A stretch of 14,478 nt of DNA from contig JAHWHN010000021.1 of assembly GCA_019323235.1 (NCBI GenBank), forward strand, positions 1-14,478. The letters run 5' to 3'. The number at the start of each line of letters is the position of its first letter. The stretch's first letter is position 1. Source of the DNA: Candidatus Woesearchaeota archaeon. Its GTDB lineage: Archaea > Nanobdellota > Nanobdellia > Woesearchaeales > JABIAG01. The notes under the pieces are model-generated. The model had not been told where the DNA came from. It did not search any database and worked only from the letters and a program-made list of their open reading frames with translations. Positions 1 to 4,535 of this stretch are shown one piece after another. The position numbers were made by a program, and so were the translations under genes.

Positions 1-27
1 AATGGGTTTTATTAATAAATGTTATTC

Positions 28-36
28 TTTTATAAT
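28..36 (+). promoter_or_regulatory. TATA box of tyw3
   Basis: TTTATAA at 29-35 lies 28 bases before the GTG at 57. That is the archaeal TATA-to-start distance, so transcription should begin at or next to the start codon. No Shine-Dalgarno sequence precedes the GTG, which fits a leaderless mRNA. Confidence 0.6.
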
Positions 37-56
37 GCTTAAAACATGCTAAAAAT

Positions 57-653
57 GTGGAAATAAGTAAATTTTTAAAGAATTCAAAATTAGTGGAAAA
101 AATGTTTGAAATCAATAAAAAAACAACTTTGAGTAAATGTGATAAGTCTTCAATTGGAGGTATTGATAAACCAATTCAAAAATTATGTAAAATAATTAAT
201 GATAAAGAAAATTATTATACTACTTCAAGTTGTTCTGGAAGGATTGTTTTAAGAGATGGTTTTGAGAAAACTGTTAGTAAATGGTTATTTGTTAGTCATA
301 ATTTAATTAAATTAGAAGAGATAAAACCTTTTTTGAATAATGAAGAGGTTTGGATTAGGTCTGAGCCAATGATACTTCATGTATCTTGTAAAACTATTGA
401 AGATGCCATTAATTTAGTAAATTTAGCCAGAAATAATGGTTTTAAAAGAGCTGGAATACAATCTTTAAGAAAAAATATTGTTGAAATTTCTTGTTCATCA
501 AGTATTGTTAATACTATTTTATCTAAAAATGGAAAAATATTAGTTGATGAAAATTATTTATCTATTTTAGTTGATGAGTGTAATAATAAATTAAAAAAGA
601 CTCATGAAAAAATTAAAAGATTTGAAGAAATATTTAAAAAAATAAAAAATTAA
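57..653 (+). CDS. tyw3: tRNA wybutosine-synthesizing protein 3 (Tyw3/Taw3)
   Basis: Tyw3 family proteins are SAM-dependent N4-methylases in the pathway that builds wyosine-type bases at position 37 of tRNA-Phe. The 198-residue product shows the family signature: DKSSIGGID near residues 29-37, TTSSCSGR at 55-62, KWLFVSH at 75-81, and RSEPMILHV followed by an alpha/beta region ending NNGFKRAGI (about 101-134). The C-terminus is Lys/Glu-rich and probably helical. The start is GTG at 57, chosen because a TATA box sits 28 bases upstream; an in-frame ATG at 102 is the alternative and would remove 15 residues ahead of the conserved part. The stop codon overlaps the stop of the convergent lipoprotein gene. 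No other wybutosine gene is in the window, so the gene is not in a pathway operon here. Confidence 0.9.
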   Translation: MEISKFLKNSKLVEKMFEINKKTTLSKCDKSSIGGIDKPIQKLCKIINDKENYYTTSSCSGRIVLRDGFEKTVSKWLFVSHNLIKLEEIKPFLNNEEVWIRSEPMILHVSCKTIEDAINLVNLARNNGFKRAGIQSLRKNIVEISCSSSIVNTILSKNGKILVDENYLSILVDECNNKLKKTHEKIKRFEEIFKKIKN

Positions 654-1453
654 TTATTGCACAATTCTTGAATTCTTTCAGCTTCAGCAAGTTCATAATT
701 TGCAACATTATCTAGATATCTAACTAGTTGTTCCCTATATTCTTCAATTTCTAGATTTGGCCAGAATTTATCCTGAGGTGGCTTATTATTTGAGTTTAAA
801 GCAATAATATATTTAGGATTACATTTTAAAAATATAACTACACTATAAACTGGATCAACAATCTTCATTTTTTCAACACCATAAATAACATCATAAACTT
901 CTTGTTCCTCAGACCAAACATTACTTGTATAAATTCCACTTGAACGTTCAATTAGGCTACTATTGAATTTATGTTTGTATTCATTAAAAGGTCTTTCCTC
1001 AAGTAAAACTCTTTTCAAATTTAAAAGTCTTAATGAAGTTAATTCTTCAAAGAATGCTTCATCATCATAGACATAATCTTCTTCATTTTTTATTTCAAGA
1101 ATTAACGCTATAGAGGATGAATAATAATTGTATTTTTCATCAGACAAATCATTATATTTGTTAATTTTTAAATCACCATTTCCTTCTTCGAAAGAAATAT
1201 ACTTTTTTCTATAAGCATCGATAATTATTTTTTCAACTTTTGCAAAGTCTGCACATTCACCACAATCTACATTACAAATACAAGATTCAAGTTCGTCACA
1301 AACACCATTTCCACAAAGGTCTTCTTCAATAATTACGTCTTTTGATTCATTTATAACAACTTCTTCTACTTCTTCTGGTGATGCCGTATTATCAACACCA
1401 CATCCCACTAAAGAAAGAACTAAAATACCAATGATTATTAATTTAATATTCAT
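650..1453 (-). CDS. Small secreted lipoprotein with a cysteine cluster, function unknown
   Basis: The 267-residue product begins with a short hydrophobic signal (residues 3-17) ending in LSLVGC, a lipobox-like motif with Cys18 as the probable lipidated residue. An acidic linker follows, then a six-cysteine cluster at 47-67 (C47, C52, C58, C60, C64, C67) that starts CGNGVCDE. Similar CGxGxC motifs occur on many secreted proteins of DPANN archaea and bacteria and probably form disulfides or bind a metal. The remaining 200 residues are charged, soluble-looking and not recognised; they contain one isolated pair of Cys residues well apart. The protein is probably anchored to the outer face of the membrane. 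The ATG has a TATA box 29 bases upstream and no leader. The gene sits where EF-1alpha and S10 might be expected after S7 but has its own promoter. Confidence 0.75.
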   Translation of the reverse strand: MNIKLIIIGILVLSLVGCGVDNTASPEEVEEVVINESKDVIIEEDLCGNGVCDELESCICNVDCGECADFAKVEKIIIDAYRKKYISFEEGNGDLKINKYNDLSDEKYNYYSSSIALILEIKNEEDYVYDDEAFFEELTSLRLLNLKRVLLEERPFNEYKHKFNSSLIERSSGIYTSNVWSEEQEVYDVIYGVEKMKIVDPVYSVVIFLKCNPKYIIALNSNNKPPQDKFWPNLEIEEYREQLVRYLDNVANYELAEAERIQELCNN

Positions 1454-1471
1454 AATTATATTGAAATTTTC

Positions 1472-1482
1472 TTATATATAAA
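1472..1482 (-). promoter_or_regulatory. TATA box of the lipoprotein gene
   Basis: On the minus strand TTTATATATAA starts at 1482, 29 bases before the ATG at 1453. This predicts a leaderless transcript. There is no purine-rich ribosome-binding site in the interval. Confidence 0.6.
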
Positions 1483-1524
1483 TTTAGTTAAAATAAATAA
1501 TCTAGAAGTTTAATAAAAAATATT

Positions 1525-1547
1525 AAAAAAACAAGATAAAAATCTTG
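1525..1547 (-). terminator. Hairpin plus T7 terminator after rps7
   Basis: Two bases past the rps7 stop codon the minus strand reads CAAGAT, TTTT, ATCTTG, then seven T residues (1531-1525). This is a 6-bp stem with a 4-base loop and a U-tract. Archaeal RNA polymerase terminates at U-tracts; the hairpin resembles a bacterial intrinsic terminator. It marks the end of the RNA polymerase and ribosomal protein operon and separates it from the lipoprotein gene. Confidence 0.7.
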
Positions 1548-1549
1548 GT

Positions 1550-2146
1550 TTATCTTGCAGCATCAGCTTGTCTTTCAGTTTCGTTTTTCTTAGCAACAGA
1601 GTTACTTTCTGGTTTTGACTGAGCAGCTGCGATAATTTCACTAGCTAAAGTTTCTTCAATTCTCTTTTTTCCATTGAAGGCTTTTGTATAAGCTCCTTGA
1701 GTCATGTATCTTAAAGAGATATCAATTCTTCTTTGAGGAGAACATTCTACAGCTTTAGGATATCTAGCTCCACCATACTCGATAGCTACAATTTCTTCTC
1801 TAGGTGCACCATTTTCTACTGCTTTAACTAGTACTGAAATTGGATTAGATTTTGTTTTTTCTTCAACAATTCCTAGAGCATTTTCAACAATTTTCATTGC
1901 TTGAATATTCTTTCCACTCATGTGTCCAGAACTGATTTTATGCTTTTTAGATTTGTGACCAGGAATCATTATTTTATTCACTAATCTTTCAACAATTGAA
2001 TATTTTGATTTCCAAAATCTATATTTTGCATTTCTTCCGTAAGTGTTTGGAACTAATCTTGGTTCTAAATTGATATACTCAATTAAACCAGGATCTTCAA
2101 CTTTAACACCTTCAGAATCCCATCTATTAAAAAATTTAACATCCAT
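1550..2146 (-). CDS. rps7: 30S ribosomal protein S7 (archaeal uS7)
   Basis: S7 nucleates assembly of the 30S head and contacts the 3' major domain of 16S rRNA near the exit site. The 198-residue product has the archaeal form, with an N-terminal extension (FNRWDSEGVKVEDPGL and YINLEPRLVPNT). The conserved core includes GKNIQAMKIVENAL, VENGAPREE, YGGARYPKAVE and SPQRRIDISLRYMTQGA. The C-terminus is charged (KKNETERQADAAR), as is usual in archaeal S7. The ATG is one base after the rps12 stop, so the two are probably translationally coupled; only a weak purine-rich site (GAGAAGA) lies upstream. It is the last gene of the operon and is followed at once by a terminator. Confidence 0.97.
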   Translation of the reverse strand: MDVKFFNRWDSEGVKVEDPGLIEYINLEPRLVPNTYGRNAKYRFWKSKYSIVERLVNKIMIPGHKSKKHKISSGHMSGKNIQAMKIVENALGIVEEKTKSNPISVLVKAVENGAPREEIVAIEYGGARYPKAVECSPQRRIDISLRYMTQGAYTKAFNGKKRIEETLASEIIAAAQSKPESNSVAKKNETERQADAAR

Positions 2147-2147
2147 T

Positions 2148-2585
2148 TTATCTTCTCGCTTTCTCTATTTTTCCTCTTAATAGAGCATTTAAACTTTGAT
2201 CATTAACTTTGATAACTTGCCATCTGATACCAGATAAGTCACCTTTAGTTTTTCCCATTTTACCACCGATACATTCTACAACTACTTCATCGTGTTCATC
2301 AATTAATTTTGATGCACCATCTCCAGGGCAAAATGCAGTAATTTGTTTACCATTTTTTACTAATTGAATTCTAGCACACTTCCTCATTGCTGAGTTTGGC
2401 TGCTTCGCCTCAATTTGTACTTTTTCTAGAACGATACCTTTAGCTTGTGAAGCACCTTCTAAAGGATCTGCTTTAACTTTAAGACCAAGAATTTTATTCT
2501 TATAACGTCTACTCAACCAACTTGATTGAATTCTTCTCTTTAACAGCTTCTTTGCTGCGTTTATACCATTAGTTTTCTTACCCAT
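2148..2585 (-). CDS. rps12: 30S ribosomal protein S12 (archaeal uS12)
   Basis: S12 sits at the decoding centre of the small subunit and controls accuracy. The product has the hallmarks KQPNSAMRKCARIQL and CPGDGA followed by IDEHDEVVVE, then the C-terminal GDLSGIRWQVIKVN. I start at the ATG at 2585, giving MGKKTNG and 145 residues, the usual archaeal length and N-terminus. The upstream in-frame ATG at 2606 would add seven residues (MWIFQVI) that do not look like S12. The 2585 start also lies 30 bases after a TATA-like element in the nusA-rps12 gap, the leaderless spacing of other genes here. So S12-S7 probably have an internal promoter as well as operon read-through. Confidence 0.96.
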   Translation of the reverse strand: MGKKTNGINAAKKLLKRRIQSSWLSRRYKNKILGLKVKADPLEGASQAKGIVLEKVQIEAKQPNSAMRKCARIQLVKNGKQITAFCPGDGASKLIDEHDEVVVECIGGKMGKTKGDLSGIRWQVIKVNDQSLNALLRGKIEKARR

Positions 2586-2606
2586 AATAACTTGGAAAAT
2601 CCACAT

Positions 2607-2622
2607 TTATTTAAAAAGGTTG
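2607..2622 (-). promoter_or_regulatory. Internal promoter for rps12-rps7 (CAACC plus TATA)
   Basis: In the 58-base gap between nusA and rps12 the minus strand carries CAACC (2622-2618), two bases, then TTTAAAT (2615-2609). The start of the TATA element lies 30 bases before the MGKK start codon of rps12. The same 14-base pattern precedes both tRNA genes of this window. It should drive a leaderless S12-S7 mRNA. Confidence 0.6.
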
Positions 2623-2632
2623 TGGTTTCCGT

Positions 2633-2638
2633 CCTCCT
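2633..2638 (-). promoter_or_regulatory. Isolated Shine-Dalgarno-like AGGAGG
   Basis: AGGAGG lies just after the nusA stop codon but 48 bases before the likely rps12 start and 27 before the upstream ATG, too far to serve either directly. No start codon follows at a normal spacing. It may be a relic of an earlier rps12 ribosome-binding site, or may act through RNA folding on read-through transcripts. Both readings are inference. Confidence 0.35.
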
Positions 2639-2643
2639 AAACT

Positions 2644-3060
2644 TTAATCGACAATGATGTCTTCAATCTTAAAATACCTCTTTACAAGTGATTTTAAGCT
2701 TTTTAATCTCTCTCTATCTCTTCCATAAACTAACCCTTTTGTTTTAGTATCTGGACAGTGTATGTAAACAATTGAATCTTTAAATTCAACATCTACATTT
2801 TTAACAGGATAAAGTGATTTTTTTACGAATTTTGTAATGTCTGGATTAAATTCCATTACTTTAATTCTTTTCTTTAATTTTTCACTAATATTCTTTATGT
2901 TAATTCCTTGCTTACCTATAGCTTTTGCCAACATACCTTGATCTACTACAAATACTATCAAAGAATCTTCCTTAAAACAATCCTTTACTTTAGCTTTTGT
3001 AAAAGATTCAAAGAATGTAGAGAATTTTATAGTCTCTACATCATAAAGAATTTTAGTCAT
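2644..3060 (-). CDS. nusA: Archaeal NusA-like transcription elongation/termination factor
   Basis: Archaeal NusA is a short protein made only of two KH RNA-binding domains, without the polymerase-binding N-terminal domain of bacterial NusA. It is normally encoded next to the large RNA polymerase subunits. The 138-residue product shows KH1 with GKQG (about 48-51) in AIGKQGINIKNISEKL and KH2 with YGRDRERLKSLKSL near 112-125. I start at ATG 3060, which makes an 8-base overlap (ATGACTAA) with the L30e stop, the same style as rpoB''-rpoB'. A longer reading would begin with TTG at 3072 and has no better support. A weak GGA lies upstream; coupling to L30e translation is likely. Confidence 0.92.
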   Translation of the reverse strand: MTKILYDVETIKFSTFFESFTKAKVKDCFKEDSLIVFVVDQGMLAKAIGKQGINIKNISEKLKKRIKVMEFNPDITKFVKKSLYPVKNVDVEFKDSIVYIHCPDTKTKGLVYGRDRERLKSLKSLVKRYFKIEDIIVD

Positions 3061-3337
3061 TTTTGATTCCAATTACTGAAATAAAATATGGTTTCTTACA
3101 AATAATACCTAATTCATCATTAGCTTGTTTTAATGTTTTAACTTCAACGGAACTAATTGACGCTAATTTATCTAAATCTTCAAGCATACTTTCTGGAGTA
3201 TTTGAAGCTACATAAACTTGCTTTAATCCATTTGAAACTAATCCTTTTTTAACTTCTTTGAAGCCAATTAACAAAGTATCATTTTCCATACTTTTTTTGA
3301 TGTTTAATACATCTTCACTTATTTCTTTTTTTGCCAT
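3053..3337 (-). CDS. rpl30e: 50S ribosomal protein L30e (eL30)
   Basis: L30e belongs to the L7Ae/L30e family, whose members bind kink-turn RNA, and is a 60S/50S interface protein in archaea and eukaryotes. The 94-residue product matches through LLIGFKEVKKGL, KQVYVASNTPESMLEDL, VEVKTLKQANDELGIICKKPYFISVIGI. Its position between rpoA'' and nusA is the classic archaeal one. A strong site, GGAGG (3350-3346), precedes the ATG by eight bases. This is the only large gap inside the polymerase part of the operon, and it contains nested inverted repeats described separately. The gene overlaps nusA by 8 bases. Confidence 0.95.
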   Translation of the reverse strand: MAKKEISEDVLNIKKSMENDTLLIGFKEVKKGLVSNGLKQVYVASNTPESMLEDLDKLASISSVEVKTLKQANDELGIICKKPYFISVIGIKND

Positions 3338-3400
3338 TTGTTTTTCCTCCTGTGAACTCCGAGTTTACTGGAAAAAGTAAACCTTTCTCTCACAAAAACA
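3338..3400 (-). promoter_or_regulatory. Possible structured mRNA leader of rpl30e
   Basis: The rpoA''-rpl30e gap holds nested inverted repeats on the transcript strand. The inner stem is GUUUACU/AGUAAAC (3382-3376 with 3369-3363), loop UUUUCC. The middle stem is UGUGA/UCACA (3394-3390 with 3355-3351). The outer strands UGUUUUU (3400-3394) and AAAAACA (3345-3339) are also complementary and share one U with the middle stem. The Shine-Dalgarno GGAGG (3350-3346) falls in the bulge between the middle and outer stems. The inner internal loop GAGAAAG against UCGGAGU can form tandem G-A pairs. I infer a translational control element; folding in AT-rich RNA can be accidental. Confidence 0.45.
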
Positions 3401-3404
3401 TTAT

Positions 3405-4535
3405 TTATTTTTTAACCTCAGTTATTAATCCAGGTAATCCTGTACCTACAGGAACTGGTTGGTTAATCATTACGTTTTCTACTACTGAATTCAATAAGTC
3501 TTTCTCTCCAGTTACAGATGCATTAAGTAAATGCTTTAATGGAGTTTCGAAAGATGCTCTTGCTAATGCAGATGATTTTTCATTTACTACACCATATCTA
3601 GTAATACCTTTAATCTCTCCAGAAGCACACATAGTATCTGATACTAATAAGATATGTCTCTTATCAACATTCAAACCTTGGCCTTCAATAACTTTCATTA
3701 ATTCTTCATAAATTACTTGTCTTGCTGCCTCAATACCATACATGTCTTGAATTTCAAATAAATCATTTGTTCTTGTTTTTGTAGTATCAACAAATTCTAA
3801 AGTTGAGATTTCTTTTAAATTAGAACCAGAAGTCATAATAATAAAATCATTATCTCTTTTAATTGGTAAAACTTCAGTAATTCTTTTAACACCACTTACA
3901 AAAACATCTTTTAAGTTTTCTTTTAACTTATATAATTCATATAATGAAGAATCCTTAGTTGTTAAAGTTACTTCAATGATATCATCATCAATTCTTTTAA
4001 CATCTGTTTTTTTGAAAGATTTCTTGATAACTGCAATTATTTTTTTCTGATTTAATTTGTAATCATCCATTTTAACTCTATCTAAAACTACTTCAATATT
4101 CATTTCAGAAATGTCAACATTGAATTCTTTTACAAATACACCCAATAAAGTTTCTTTTATTGATTTTGCGATTTTCTTAATTTCTTCATAATCAGTATAA
4201 TCTTTTTTCAAGTAGATTTCCATTAAAGGAGTTGAAATTGCTTTTCTACCATCTAAAATTTCAATAATCCTTGGAAGACCCATTGTAACGTTCATCTCAG
4301 AAACTCCCGCGAAGTGGAAAGTATCTAATGTCATCTGAGTACCTTGTTCCCCAATAGATTCCGCTGCGATAATCCCAACAGATTCTCCAGGACTGATTTT
4401 TGAATTCTCAAACTCATGAACTAAAATTTCTAATACTTCATTAAGTTGTTTTTCACTAAGAGCTTTACCTTCTTTTTTCAAGTCTTCGATTACTCTTTCA
4501 GGTAATATATCCAAGTATTTTTTATCTATTTTCAT
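3405..4535 (-). CDS. rpoA2: DNA-directed RNA polymerase subunit A'' (Rpo1C)
   Basis: This is the C-terminal part of the beta'-like largest subunit, split from A' as in most archaea. The 376-residue product carries the trigger loop region: PGESVGIIAAESIGE, then GTQMTL-D71-TFH74-FAGVSE, then NVTMGLPRIIEILDGRK. His74 is the conserved catalytic-loop histidine. The variable middle (about 100-230) corresponds to the jaw, and the C-terminus has the clamp-closing segment (GITRYGVVNEKSSALARASFE, INQPVPVGTG). The start overlaps the A' stop as ATGA; GAGGT lies nine bases upstream, inside the A' gene, so translation is coupled. Substitutions in the trigger loop are listed as a finding. Confidence 0.97.
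   Translation of the reverse strand: MKIDKKYLDILPERVIEDLKKEGKALSEKQLNEVLEILVHEFENSKISPGESVGIIAAESIGEQGTQMTLDTFHFAGVSEMNVTMGLPRIIEILDGRKAISTPLMEIYLKKDYTDYEEIKKIAKSIKETLLGVFVKEFNVDISEMNIEVVLDRVKMDDYKLNQKKIIAVIKKSFKKTDVKRIDDDIIEVTLTTKDSSLYELYKLKENLKDVFVSGVKRITEVLPIKRDNDFIIMTSGSNLKEISTLEFVDTTKTRTNDLFEIQDMYGIEAARQVIYEELMKVIEGQGLNVDKRHILLVSDTMCASGEIKGITRYGVVNEKSSALARASFETPLKHLLNASVTGEKDLLNSVVENVMINQPVPVGTGLPGLITEVKK

Noticed and set aside
2586..2606. Seven-residue N-terminal extension of S12 from ATG 2606
   Set aside because: MWIFQVI is not S12-like, has no ribosome site, and would start upstream of the transcript predicted from the TATA box; MGKK is the usual archaeal S12 start.
3061..3072. TTG start of nusA at 3072
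   Set aside because: The ATG at 3060 is closer to the family N-terminus and gives the 8-base stop-start overlap also seen at rpoB''-rpoB'.
3363..3382. Inverted repeat after rpoA'' as a transcription terminator
   Set aside because: No T-tract follows the stem on the transcript strand, and the operon continues; a leader element for rpl30e fits better.
3331..3711. 126-codon plus-strand frame opposite rpoA'' and its 3' gap
   Set aside because: It is the antisense shadow of the conserved C-terminus of rpoA''; the product resembles no protein and no promoter or ribosome site fits.
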